DNA of 64,000 nucleotides from Sinotaia quadrata (GCA_028829895.1 CM054181.1:64473759-64537758); one strand, 5' to 3'; shown: positions 24,913 through 42,105, numbered from the stretch's first letter. Notes: generated from the sequence alone by a model not told the origin. Translations and numbers: made by a program.

Positions 24913-25047
24913 TCTCTCATACTGCTCTTCGACATACGTGCCCTCGTAGTAGCGTTTTTGTAGCAATGGGTCGGGAAAGTAGAACCCATCTTTGCACACA
25001 CACTTGTAGGATCCCCGCCGGAACCCAAGTCCCGGAATATGTTCACA
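24904..25047 (-). CDS. Exon: EGF-like/Cys-rich segment of GPR158-like receptor
   Basis: This is a 144-nt exon of 48 codons, phase 0 at both ends. The acceptor is a pyrimidine tract ending in cttttcacag and the donor is AAAG followed by gtaatg. It reads CEHIPGLGFRRGSYKCVC then KDGFYFPDPLLQ, matching the G-L-G-F-x-x-G-x-Y-x-C-x-C-x-x-G-F-Y signature of the EGF-like segment after the Cache domain in GPR158/GPR179. It ends with a charged stretch rich in Tyr, Glu, Arg and Lys. It joins directly to the TM1 exon, which starts in the same phase. Its donor lies at the edge of a 56-bp minisatellite whose units repeat the last eight or so exon bases and the donor. The preceding exon, expected to carry the rest of the EGF fold, was not found. 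Confidence 0.85.
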
Positions 25048-25137
25048 CTGTGAAAAGAAAAATAAGAAAATGAGATGCTTAAACATAATAATTAGGTATA
25101 GATGAAATGTACTGTCTGTAAAGATGGCATCGACAAT

Positions 25138-25475
25138 AAATCCATCTTGACACAGCTGTAGTCGTTTGTCAAGATACTTGACACAGCTGTAGTCGTTTGT
25201 CAAGACACTTGACACAGCTGCATTCTCTTGTCAAGATACTTGACACAGCTGTAGTCTCTTGTCAAGACGCTTGACACAGCTGTAGTCTCTTGTCAAGATA
25301 CTTGACACAGCTATAGTCTCTTGTCAAGACACTTGACACAGCTGTAGTCTCTTGTCAAGACACTTGACACAGCTGTAGTCTCTTGTCAAGACACTTGACA
25401 CAGCTGTAGTCTCTTGTCAAGACACTTGACACAGCTGCAGTCTCTTGTCAAGACACTTGACACAAGTGTCTCGGA
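25138..25475. repeat. 31-bp minisatellite of hairpin-forming units
   Basis: About ten units of agctgtagtctcttgtcaag plus acacttgacac. Each holds the inverted repeat tgtcaag-aca-cttgaca. It starts about 90 bases upstream of the EGF-like exon acceptor. Confidence 0.95.
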
Positions 25476-26326
25476 TCGAAAATAAAACGGAACTAAGAAC
25501 TGTGATAGCTGACATAAATGAATCAAATTACCCGAAATATTTACATTAAAAAATATTATTGCAAATAAGAAAATTACTATTCACAAAACAATGTTATATT
25601 ACATGCTTATTGTAGTAATATATATATTACACACACACACGATATAGGGTATACATCTTCACAGCCCGACCCCACCCCGAAGCATCACCCACCTATCCAC
25701 CCCACCCCACATATATTTATATATTCGGTTGCACTATATGTAGAGAAGGAAATATATAACAGGAAGAAATAATTTAAATAAAAGAAGGTATGGCTAGATA
25801 TATAGATTTCAAAAGAAAGAGATAATTTTATCCAGATACTGAAAACATACATACATAAAATAGCATTATGTCAGCAGTCTCGATCCTCCACCAAAAACTA
25901 AACTAAATTAAATTAAAAAATGTTTTGTTTTTCTAAAAAAAGATAAAACAAATAAAACTGATGTGTCGTGATCACCTGTTATAAAAGTCTATTATTCAAA
26001 CGATAAGTATAACAATACAAGAGAAAATAACTGGAAAAAATATACATGGCTAGTCGTGCTGTTCAGAAATGGTTAAAATGAACAGTACAGTAAATAATCA
26101 ATTGGGAGAAAGTTGCATATTTGTGCAATTCCAATTTCATGTGTTTTTAGGTTTCTCCCTTCTAATTTAATTTTGTAACTGATTGTTTAACTATGTTCTT
26201 AAGGTGTCACATCTTTAATCCATTATAACTCTTTTTTGATTGACCATGACATAGAGGCATTCTTTTTGTAAATAACGAATAAATTAAACTCTTCAAGTTT
26301 CTTCGCACCTTTTGATCTTTAGAGAC

Positions 26327-26560
26327 AACACATACAACAAACACAGACAACAAACACAGACAACAAACACATACAACAAACACACACAACAAACACATAC
26401 AACAAACACATACAACAAACACACACAACAAATACATACAACAAACACATACAACAAACACACACAACAAACACATACAACAAACACATTCAACAAACAC
26501 ATACAAGAAACACACACAACACACACACACACAAATACACACACACACAAGCACGCACGC
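26327..26560. repeat. 15-bp (ACAACAAACACATAC)n tract and (AC)n
   Basis: About thirteen imperfect units ending in an AC run. Confidence 0.95.
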
Positions 26561-26649
26561 ACATTTGGGTTGTACTTAAACCAAAATATTTGATAAAAAA
26601 AAGAAGAAATGGTTATACTGACTTATGTAGCTAGTCTATTGCTTAGCAA

Positions 26650-26965
26650 TATAATCTACATCAGGAGAAGGTCTACAGTGTACTGTCAGTCAGGTAAATG
26701 TAATCTACATTAGGAGCAGGCCTACAGTGTACTGTCAATTAAATTAGGTAAAGGTAATCTATATTAGGAGCAGGCCTACAGATGTACTGTCAATTAAATT
26801 AGGTAAAGTTTATCTACATTAGCAGCAGACCTACAGTTTACTGTCAGTCAAGCAAAGGTAATCTACGTTAGCAGCAGACCTACAGTGTACTGTCAGTCAG
26901 GCATATGTAATCTACATTAAGAGCAGGTCTACAGCGTACTGTCAGTCAACAGTAAATTTACCGTC
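26650..26965. repeat. Degenerate ~55-60-bp tandem repeat
   Basis: Five to six units containing ctacattaggagcaggccta then cagtgtactgtcagtcag. Confidence 0.9.
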
Positions 26966-27399
26966 AATGAAGAAACAACATTCCTTGAGACGAATACAGT
27001 ACGTCACTATACGAATACAACACGTCACTGTGCAAATTTACATACAAGTAGTGCCGTCCGTGCAAACAACAGTTGAACCACAATGGCGATGAATTTCGGA
27101 CACCTGTTTATGCCTTTTCAAGCAATCCAGATGTAGCAGTGGAGATTGTACTTATATCAGAATAAATTGCAAATTAGGAAAAACCGAAGCAATGGTCAAG
27201 TCAAAAATGTTTTTTTTTTAAAAAAAAAATTTGCAAAGGGCATGGTAATCGAGAGTAATTCTCTGTCGACAGTTTTGTCCCTTTCCTTTTAGCCATACGA
27301 AAGCTTATTTAAATAGATGTTCTGGATGGCTGTACCATTTGTTAAACGGAGTTTTCACTGTCCCAGAGAGATGATTAGCTAGATACATCAGAGTAGAAA

Positions 27400-27600
27400 A
27401 AGGTCTTCACATTGTGAAGGGTACAAGGTCGTCACTTTGTGAAGGATACAAGGTCGTCACTTTGTGAAGGGTACAAGATTATCTCTTTGTAAAGAGTACT
27501 AGGTCATCTCTTTGTGAAGGATACACGGTCATCATTTTGTGAAGGGTACTTTGTCGTGACTTTGAGAAGGGTACAAGGTCATCTCTTTTTGAAGGGTACT
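27400..27600. repeat. ~26-bp degenerate tandem repeat
   Basis: Units of gtcgtcactttgtgaagggt then acaag with variants. Confidence 0.9.
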
Positions 27601-28175
27601 TGAGATGTCAGATGTGTAAGGATAGTATTTAGATTTAATTATTTTTCTTATGTCTACGTCACACTGTCATACCTGTTGATCTGCAGGCACTCAATCAGAT
27701 ATTTCAGTTTAATTTATACATTACTGATGTAGCTGAGGAAAACATTATTATATTTCCATAATAACAATCAATGCTCATTATATAAACAGACCCATATGAC
27801 ACCATCGTCGTACGACAATTTTTATAGCATGAAGCTCTTTGTGACGTCATCAGCTTTATATCGCTATTTACTACGTCTAATAAATATAAAGCAAATGACA
27901 CTACCGTGGATTGCGTCAGAAGGCCTTTCTCGAATTCTTCACAAGAGAACTCCATTAATTTAATTTATAAAAAAGGAAAAGCCCTGCAAAATATGTAAGA
28001 CCGGAGTTCGGTTTCTAAACGTACGCATTCTTATTTGATCTTCTCTGACGCCATTTGAAGCAGTCGCTGACATTTAAATACTCTTTGCAAAAATGACAAT
28101 TACTTAATCAAACAAATAAACACTATGACAAAATCCACCGAAATACATCTTGTCATCTTCGACACACGGAAAGTA

Positions 28176-28400
28176 TTAACGTTGGATCTGAAGTTCTGTA
28201 TGCAAAGAGCATTCCTGCTCCATTAAATAAATTAAAACTGCGCACGGTTCATATCTACGACCACTGCAAAAACACGTTTTGTCTGTATTGACCTCGTTGT
28301 CTTTCATTTTCTTCGGAAAATTCACGTTAAAAAAGCGATCTCGACTTTCGCGTAAGACAAATAAGAGAATGGCCACTGATATCACAAAGTACTTGTTCAT
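28176..28400 (-). CDS. Unrecognised ORF with signal-peptide-like start
   Basis: A 74-codon frame starts at an ATG with A at -3 (acaagaATG). It begins MNKYFVISVAILLFVLRES, a short basic-hydrophobic leader, followed by RDRFFNVNFPKKMKDNE and a tail with four cysteines (TCFCSGRRYEPC and QEC). It could be a small secreted protein or a first exon; GAG then gtcaat and AAC then gtgaat are possible donors inside it. If the candidate Cache exon at 35.2 kb is real, this frame cannot be the receptor's first exon, although it is on the same strand. No homologue is recognised, and the AT-rich setting makes a chance frame possible. Confidence 0.22.
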   Translation of the reverse strand: MNKYFVISVAILLFVLRESRDRFFNVNFPKKMKDNEVNTDKTCFCSGRRYEPCAVLIYLMEQECSLHTELQIQR

Positions 28401-28736
28401 TCTTGTGTGGGAATCGCCAAGGCCGGGTCATTGACCAGGGCGACGGCGGATTTCCGATCGTTTAACGCGTAAACTGTGTGGGGGTTTTTTTGTTGGTTTT
28501 TTTTTTGGTTGAGTAAACAGAGAGTGGTTTTATTGCTCCCTCGCTCACTTTTGATACAATAACTGGATGGACGTGACTTTAGCCCGCATTTAAAGGCACG
28601 ACATAGTCTAAAGCTTTTGAGGTCGAAGGTCAGAGGTCAAGGAAGACAACTGTCTCCTGCATTTGCGTACTTAGACGTATACAACGGCAGAAGGCAGACA
28701 AACGTGATTATAAGTGACTAGGACAGCAGCATAGCA

Positions 28737-28739
<3 letters not shown>

Positions 28740-28812
<73 letters not shown>
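28740..28812. repeat. (GA)n microsatellite
   Basis: Pure GA run of about 72 bp. Confidence 0.98.
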
Positions 28813-28814
<2 letters not shown>

Positions 28815-28894
28815 GAGTTTTCCATTCACCTTAATTCTACAAAGTCACCGATCTTCTTGATTTGCCAAAGCAAAGTTTCGAGGAAAAATTGTCG

Positions 28895-29055
28895 TAGTAT
28901 ACACTATACATTTGTACGATTAAAGAGTGAAACTGTTATACACTCTACATTTGTACGATTAAAGAGCGAAAAGCGGTATACTCTGTATATCTGTACGATT
29001 AAAGAGTGAAACTGTTATACACTATACATCTATACGATTAAAGAGCGAAAGTGGT
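28895..29055. repeat. ~38-bp tandem repeat
   Basis: Four units with tacgattaaagagtgaaac and tatacactatacat. Its left edge meets a candidate exon (28830-28903). Confidence 0.9.
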
Positions 29056-29334
29056 TAGAAAATCTTTTATAAGTTACCAGCAGTGAACCGGCATTTGTAA
29101 ACACATATGAACAATGTTACGCGGTTTTTGAGCTAAGAAAACGAACGAAGCAGGTGTGTTTTTTTTAAAACCATAAAATGGTGCTTAAAATAAAATGTCG
29201 TTTCCACGTGTGATGTTAATTAATTGCCAACAAAGAATGCCTATGTATTTACAGTCATCTTTCCATGTGGACATTACTAATTGCCAAGAAAGAATTCTGT
29301 GACACAATGCCACTCTACTTATTTGTTATGATTA

Positions 29335-30965
29335 TTATTACCATTAATCATCCATAACTAATTACAAGTGATGAGAATCCTAATTTATGTTATTAATAAT
29401 TCTCCAGAAGACACCACTCGTTTGTCTCACATTTCGGATATGCGGACACTGTAAACGTTTTCTCTCTTCCACAACATTAAAGATAAACATTTACTATCAC
29501 AAAATATTTCCATAGATGGAAAACGTCTTACCTAAGGAGAAATCCATCTTTAGTCAGGAAAGAGGTGTGTCTTTAGTCAGGAAATCCATCTATAATTAGC
29601 GAGCCCCCATCCACCCACTATCTCTCCAACATATGATTATCAATATGTATAAGAAGATCAATAAATTTAATATAAATATACAACATATGAGAATAATCAA
29701 AAGAGCATTTACATTTACATCACTTCACAATAATATTCAATTAACTCTAGACAATCATTCAGTTTATCCTTGCATAGACATTGCAGTCAAGTTGACATAT
29801 ATGTTTAATCAAGTTTACAGATTTATTTCATTACAGAAATGAGAGTGGAGTTTCAGAGCGATAACTATAGTCAATGTACATTACCTTTTCAATGATGGCC
29901 GCTGTCACTAGTACATGTTCACAGTCACATGGCTTGCAACAAGCCAATGTCTTTCTTATTTAGATGACAGTCTCATATACCCCTTCTGGGCATGTTCCAG
30001 AATGTTGGATGCACTCTACAAGCACATTCCTGGAGAATCATCCAGAATTTCACATGCACAGTGAAAAGCGCATTAGGGAGAATTTTCCCAAATTTTCTTT
30101 TGCACTACTCAAGGACATCGAGAAGAATGTTAAAAATAATCTTTGTTAATTCTCAGGACCAAACTAAAGCCACCATTTCCAGCCATATTGGCTTTCAAAT
30201 GGAATTCACAGGAATCAGCTTACAGCAACACATTTACTGATAAGTTTGATGACAACGCTGGATTCACACACCAATGTGATCTGGTAGAGTACAGTAGCCA
30301 CTGCAGTCTGAAAAGGGAACAGGACTACAAAATAAAGTCAAATTAAGACAGTCTAAATTTCAGGCATATTTAATCTCTAAACTCCTTTCTCCCTTACACA
30401 CATTCTCAACTTACAAATCCTGCAAAAATATTCATTAGCCTAATACACACACAGCATAAGAAATATAGCATCAATCAAAATTTACAAGTATTTTGTAATC
30501 AAATTAGTGAATGTAAAAATAATATTTCATTTACATAAAGCATTCTCCAATTCAAATCATAGGTCAACAGCAAACATTTATGAAGTATTTCTAAGTCCAT
30601 TCTTTCTTTTCAGTCAGTTAACTTACCATAAGCTAACGATCGCCTTTATGACCGGACTCGAGTTATGTTCAAATCAAAGTAATTAGAAATCAGACCTTCT
30701 TCAACAAAGTAACTTTCAGTCCACCCCCTTTGATTGAATTTGTTATGAACGAATGTGAGACTTATTAGTCAGAAAACTAATCATCCTTTTGGAACTGGTT
30801 TGGATTTCATCAGCAATTTCTAGCAAATTCCTCACCTGAGTTGTTTACTCCAACTTTGACACTTAAAAATATCATCATAAACAGAGCCCAAGGTCGGGTT
30901 ACTTTGATGTTTAACAATTTATATAACAATTAAGTTTAGAAATAGGGATAGGCAAATTTATGCCT
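29335..30965 (-). mobile_element. Dispersed repeat family, copy D, inserted in a tandem repeat
   Basis: This is a reverse-complement copy running from ccattaatcatccataac to aaatagggataggcaaattt. Both flanks (29222-29330 and 30965-31060) carry the same motif, agtcatctttc with atgcctat and cattactaattgcca, so the element appears to have inserted into an older tandem repeat. The word atgcc on both sides could be a target duplication. Confidence 0.7.
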
Positions 30966-31059
30966 ATATATTATTAGTCATCGTTCTATGTGATTCATTA
31001 CTAAATGCCAGGATGCCTATATGAGACCAGTCATCTTTCTACGTGTGAAGTATGCGTAT

Positions 31060-33400
31060 CCATTTTTCTTATTACCTTAATATAATACACTTCAAGTGAC
31101 TTCTTTTATTTTGTAAATTAAATTGCTTCATTTCTTAAAAGTTTAACACTTTCTTCTGTATTAAAACCATTTTTAGCCATCACCAGGTTTCCTGACTAAG
31201 TTTATTTCGAAATAGAAAGGAACGAGTTTTTTCATTAAAAAGCATTGGTACTTCTTCTTTCAAAATCACTTTTAGAAAAAGTAAAATATTATGCCTATTT
31301 GTGAAATATTCCTTTCTGAAGCAAAATAATTAGAAGACATTAGCGTCTACAGAGGCTAATCCCAACATTTTTTCCAGCTTCAAACGGAACCCTACTCCCA
31401 TGTCTCAAATTAAAAAAAAAATCTTTAGAAAAACAATCATGAAAAAATAGAAACAAATAAAACAACTAAACAGCCCAAACAAATTGCAGCCATTTTAACA
31501 ATTTTGTCAGAAGAAAAAAATAGAGTGCAAAAGTTTTTCCTTTCATTTCCTCCCACCCCCTTTCCATATGTCACTTTCAGTTTTGCCAGACGGAGCTGGA
31601 CGATACTTGACTGTGAGGAAGATACACCTCTCTGTCTTGACTTCTGTCTCTCCTTATTCGAACAGCCATCCCAAGGCGCCAGAATGTACGCGTCTTGACG
31701 TCAAAGACATGCATTGCGTAACCGGAAATGGCGATGCCGACTGATGAAAGCTTGGCTGCCAGGGACTGACAGGTGTCAGATAGTGGTGGAAGAGGGTCAG
31801 ATAACGAGCGAGAATGACAAGTTAAAGCGGGGTGGTTGGGGAACGGCTTGTCAAAGAGCTTGAGCAAGCGCTTTTCGAGGGTCAACTCGCTGGGCCTCTA
31901 GGGGATTCCATTTAATATACTTTTTTTTTATCAGCTGTATCAAGTCTCTGCCTGTTCGACTCTCTCTCTGATGTGTGTTTATGTGTGCGTTTGATTTATT
32001 ACATTTTAGCTGTTTGTTGATTTCACGGATGGCTTTGTGTGAGAGTGTGAATGTGTTTATGAACATGCCAAAGGTTGATACTCAACCGCATAAACAGGCG
32101 AGCAGATAGACACATTATTAAATAGATGGAAGGTTGATAGAAATATGAATGGCAAGATGGACGGAGACAACGTAACAAGAAATAGACTGATGGATAGAGC
32201 ATAGGTACACGTAATGTAACAGAACACCCCCCCCCATTTTGCGCTGCTTAGGAACAGTAGTTAGTTTTCTTCTAACTGCAAATGTATCAACAGTTATTTC
32301 GGCGATGACTATGATCTAACCATATTTCTTCATTCCCTTCTCCCTTTTAGGGTCACAGCCTTCCGACCTTCTTTCTTTTCCAGGCCAGGGATTCAAGGAT
32401 GGGATAGGAAACAGGCCACCCTTTATTCCTTGGTACTTTGGCCCTGTCTGCAACAGCGTTCTCTTTGAGCTCAGTCGGATAGAGAGGAAAGAAGAATATG
32501 GAAATCTATGCTGGGGTGGGAAGAGCGTGCCAGTTTAAGTAATGTCAGCAATAAAATATTCCTTGCCTAGTTAGATTCACTCCTCCCCAGAGCATGTTCA
32601 CTGAAACGGGCGTAACTAGACATATCCAAAGGTCAGTCTTTATTTCAAGTTACAATTTAATAACGTGTGCATCTGTTGTTCTATTCTCTAATACGTTGGG
32701 GATCGTGGATGTTCAAGCCATGTTTCCAAGGGAGAGACATTTGGAAGGATGGGCCTCACCCGCTGTTTCAAATTTCAAACTTGGCATTCTTCGTTTGCAC
32801 AGCCCTCTGAGAAGAGCGTATTTTATAGTGCCACCCTGGCTCTATTGGCTCTGTGAAATAGGCTTGACAATATATCCATGAATAGACAACTTAGTTACCT
32901 TGGCTGAACGCTAAGTGAAGCTGACTTTTGTCTGATCTGGACAACAGTGCTAGGCTCCAAGAGGTGCCTAAAACTAAGGGCAGTGTTTGATAATTTCTTG
33001 GTTAACTAGGTTTCTGTCAATGTTTATTTCAGATTTCAATACATGTGACAAATCTTCACCTGTGACATGACAAGGAGCAACCTGTCAAAGGTAAATGGAC
33101 ACAACACTCCAGACATTTACCATTAGAGCCAATACAAGAACAATGATATTTTGGCGCACTTCGTATGTGTACTATGCACTTGCAGGAGAGTGCTACTCCC
33201 ACTGGAGCACTGGTTCTCATTCTTCACTAGAAACACACGAGCAAATTCAGAATGCAGCACAATAGGCAACTTCTAAGATAGAACATCAGGCTAATTGTCT
33301 GGGCAGTTAAGAGGTTTCAGCCATGTCCACAGGACCCAGAACTGATTTTAGAGATTGACCACACATCACTACATATCTCAAACCATTTCAAAACAAACTC
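31060..33400. other. Unannotated stretch with an unrecognised ORF
   Basis: 31577-31897 has a coding-like minus frame. 32350-32880 is GC-richer, with a plus frame beginning GQGFKDGIGNRPPFIPWYFG and a separate plus frame at 32594-32881. None is recognised. 32.9-33.4 kb shows nothing definite. Confidence 0.4.
31577..31897 (-). CDS. Unrecognised open frame with coding-like composition
   Basis: The frame is open from an acceptor-like aatcccctag for about 106 codons to a stop, in a stretch clearly richer in G and C than its surroundings. It starts RPSELTLEKRLLKLFDKPF and contains SLAAKLSSVGIAISGYAMHV and FWRLGMAVRIRRDRSQDRE. Residue use looks coding-like rather than repeat-derived. I do not recognise the product and see no clear start codon. 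It could be a terminal exon, an exon of the upstream receptor region, or a chance frame. Confidence 0.25.
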   Translation of the reverse strand, partial: RPSELTLEKRLLKLFDKPFPNHPALTCHSRSLSDPLPPLSDTCQSLAAKLSSVGIAISGYAMHVFDVKTRTFWRLGMAVRIRRDRSQDREVYLPHSQVSSSSVWQN

Positions 33401-33409
33401 CTTGAATAA

Positions 33410-33640
33410 TTCATCGTACCCAAAATAAATTGTATCATAATCAGCCGCGCATAAATAAACTCCTTGCATAATTCAGTTATGCAAAAGCAAACCTCTTGCA
33501 TAATTTAGCCATGTCAAAGCAAACCTCTTGCATAAGTTAGCCCTGCCAAAGCAAACTCCTTGCATTATTCATCCATGCCAAACAAACTCCTGCATAATTC
33601 AGCCATGCCAAACAAAAGTCTTGCGTAATTCAGCCATGCA
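33410..33640. repeat. ~32-bp degenerate tandem repeat
   Basis: Units of aactccttgcataattca then gccatgccaaagca. Confidence 0.9.
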
Positions 33641-33840
33641 AATATTAATTGCAGATGCCTGATGAAAAAGATTGTGTTTCTCCGAGCTTATTCCTTTTGA
33701 TGAAGTTTTTCCCTGTTACTAAATTTCTCAGCAAATGTCCAGTGTCAAATGTCAAATGTCAAATGGTTCTGATCATGTCATGGATGAACTTAAGCAATAT
33801 GTTCAAATCTCAGAGCAGAAAGTTCTACGTTTATTCTACA

Positions 33841-34003
33841 GAATGTCCCTATATCAAAACATTGCCCAATTTCTCAATGAATCCCTATATCAAAACATTG
33901 CCCAATTTCTCAATGAATCCCTATATCAAAACATTGCCCAATTTCTCAATGAATCTCTATATCAAAACATTGCCCAATTTCTCAATGAATCCCTATTTCA
34001 CTT
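33841..34003. repeat. 36-bp minisatellite
   Basis: Four and a half units of tatcaaaacattgcccaat then ttctcaatgaatcccta. The 12-codon period keeps overlapping plus frames open. Confidence 0.96.
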
Positions 34004-34059
34004 TTGTGGCAAATCCTTATTGCTGTACTTTGTTCATGCACAGAGAGAGCGAATGCTTT

Positions 34060-34530
34060 CCTTTCCATTTAATCACCATGTGTCAGCTCTTTCTTTAGTG
34101 ATGACTATTAACTAACCAAACTTCTGTCCTTTCCATTTACTCACCATGTGTCAGCTCTTTCTTTAGTGAAGACTATTAACTAACCAAACTTCTTTCCTTT
34201 CCATTTAATCACCATGTGTCAGCTCTTTCTTTAGTGATGACTATTAACTAACCAAACTTCTTTCCTTTCCATTTAATCACCATGCATCAGCTCTTTCTTA
34301 GTGATGACTATTAACTAACCAAACTTCTTTCCTTTCCATTTAAACACCATGTGTCAGCTCTTTCTTAGTGATGACTATTAACTAACCAAACTTCTTTCCT
34401 TTCCATTTAATCACCATGCATCAGCTCTTTCTTAGTGATGACTATTAACTAACCAAACTTTTTTCCTTTCCATTTAATCCCATGTATCAGCTCTTTCTTT
34501 AGTGATGACTATTAACTAACCAAACTTCTT
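34060..34530. repeat. ~67-bp minisatellite
   Basis: Seven units containing accatgtgtcagctctttct and gatgactattaactaacc. Confidence 0.97.
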
Positions 34531-35080
34531 TGCATCATATATTTTGAAGTTGTAACATTTATGAATCCTCTCTCTTCTGGTGGGCTAGAAATGTCAATGT
34601 GCAGTCAATGAACAGCACACCCCTCCCCATTTTATTGAGGGTACATATCAGTAGTTCTCCCTGAGGTCAACGAGGAAAGGTCATGCAATAGAAGACGATC
34701 CTTCTTTTAATAATATTTTCCTCAAATGGAGTGGAAAGTAATTCTTCCTGAAATTTAATGGAACATTTCTTTATTCTGAGTACTGGAAACTCATTCTTTC
34801 TCAAATGTAGCGGAAAGACAATTAAAACTTTTCTGCTGTGTTTCGAGTGTGATCCGTTGACACAAAGAACTGATTTGCAAGTCTAACGCTTGAACAGCTG
34901 TGTTCCCTGTGTCACATTAATTAATAGTGGACCACCGAAATCAATGAACCATATTGGATCATAATTATCTACTACGGTTGTCTTCATGTCCCACGCCCAC
35001 CCACTCGCCAAGAATGTTATGGAAAAGTAATGAAAGAAGAGAAATGTGGACAATAAAGCCGGGCGCTGGCGGAATGTTAC

Positions 35081-35205
35081 GAGTCAAGGGTTGTGCTTAC
35101 TACGAGTCAAGGGTTGTGCTTACTACGAGTCAAGGGTTGTGCTTACTACGAGTCAAGGGTTGTGCTTACTACGAGTCAAGGGTTGTGCTTACTACGAGTC
35201 AACTC
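35081..35205. repeat. 23-bp minisatellite with donor-like units
   Basis: Five to six units of tactacgagtcaaggg plus ttgtgct. On the minus strand each reads gactcgta then gtaagc, identical to the end and donor of the candidate exon 35193-35237. Confidence 0.95.
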
Positions 35206-35237
35206 TTGGTTCACACGTCCTACGAGTGCTTTGTAAA
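35193..35237 (-). CDS. Candidate small Cache-domain exon
   Basis: This is a 45-nt stretch between an acceptor-like cttacttcatcag and a donor TCGTA then gtaagc. In the open frame it reads YKALVGRVNQELTR, similar to the Cache helix of GPR158 (a Tyr-x-Ala-Leu-Val motif) that precedes the first strand. Strand and order are right for the receptor ectodomain. The donor is at the edge of a 23-bp minisatellite (35081-35205) whose units repeat the exon end and donor, the same arrangement seen at firm exons of this gene. The exon is very short and neither neighbour was found, so this remains a guess. Confidence 0.33.
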
Positions 35238-35339
35238 CTGATGAAGTAAGCTGAATTAAGCGTTTTAAATTTTCTGTATCTGTGTTTGTTAATTTAATTA
35301 TTCCATAACCAGACGGATCATCATTTAATCTATCATCTA

Positions 35340-35523
35340 CGACTCACTCACTCACTCACTCACTCACTCACTCACTCACTCACTCACTCACTCACTCACT
35401 CACTCACTCACTCACTCACTCACTCACTCACTCACTCACTCACTCACTCACTCACTCACTCACTCACTCACTCACCCACTCACTCACTCACTCACTCACT
35501 CACTCACTCACTCACTCACTCAC
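35340..35523. repeat. (CACT)n microsatellite
   Basis: A nearly pure tetranucleotide run of about 45 units with one cccact variant. Confidence 0.98.
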
Positions 35524-41501
<5,978 letters not shown>

Positions 41502-41815
41502 TTCAATGCATATGCAATGCATATACACGTATTTAAATATACTGTTAAACAGAAAGGTGAAAGTGATTGTGGGGCTGAGAGTTTGCATGTGTAGAATTAA
41601 ATTTGTCTAGTTTCCATACTTTAAGCCAAAACTAGTTGACACGTTACTTTATAAGTTTACATTGTTGTAAAAGATTTTCGAGAGGAATGTTGGTGTGTAT
41701 ATAGAATGAAACCTACTCATTTATAAATAAAGAAATCATGACGTCAAATCAAATTATTCCCCATGGGTGATAAACAAATTATTAATAAATATTGATCGTC
41801 AGGAATGACATGTAG

Positions 41816-42105
41816 GAAATGTTTACTTGTGTTGAAAGACGGGAAGAAAAGTATTTACTTGTGTTGAAAGACGGGAAGAAAAGTATTTACCTGTGTTGAA
41901 TGACGGGAAGAAAAGTATTTGCCTGTGTTGAATGACGGGAAGAAAAGTATTTACCTGTGTTGAATGACGGGAAGAAAAGTATTTACCTGTGTTGAATGAC
42001 GGGAAGAAAAGTATTTACCTGTGTTGAATGACGGGAAGAAAAGTATTTACCTGTGTTGAATGACGGGAAGAAAAGTATTTACCTGTTTGAATGACGGGAA
42101 GAAAA
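41816..42105. repeat. 32-bp minisatellite with splice-like units
   Basis: Nine units of gtatttacctgtgttgaatg then acgggaagaaaa. On the minus strand units read cttcccgtcattcaacacag then gtaaatac, which can serve as acceptor or donor. Confidence 0.96.

Larger units (their letters stand above)
25476..28829. other. AT-rich, presumed upstream intron of the receptor gene
   Basis: Contains a 15-bp (ACAACAAACACATAC)n tract (26327-26560), two minisatellites, a possible small ORF (28176-28400) and (GA)n at 28740. 25.5-26.3 kb is AT-rich with nothing seen. Missing Cache exons may hide here. Confidence 0.5.

Noticed and set aside
27050..27125. Cys-containing minus stretch HRHCGSTVVCTDGTT, possible first half of the EGF fold
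   Set aside because: The only donor (CTT-gtatgt) ends in phase 1, which does not join the phase-0 EGF exon; weak acceptor.
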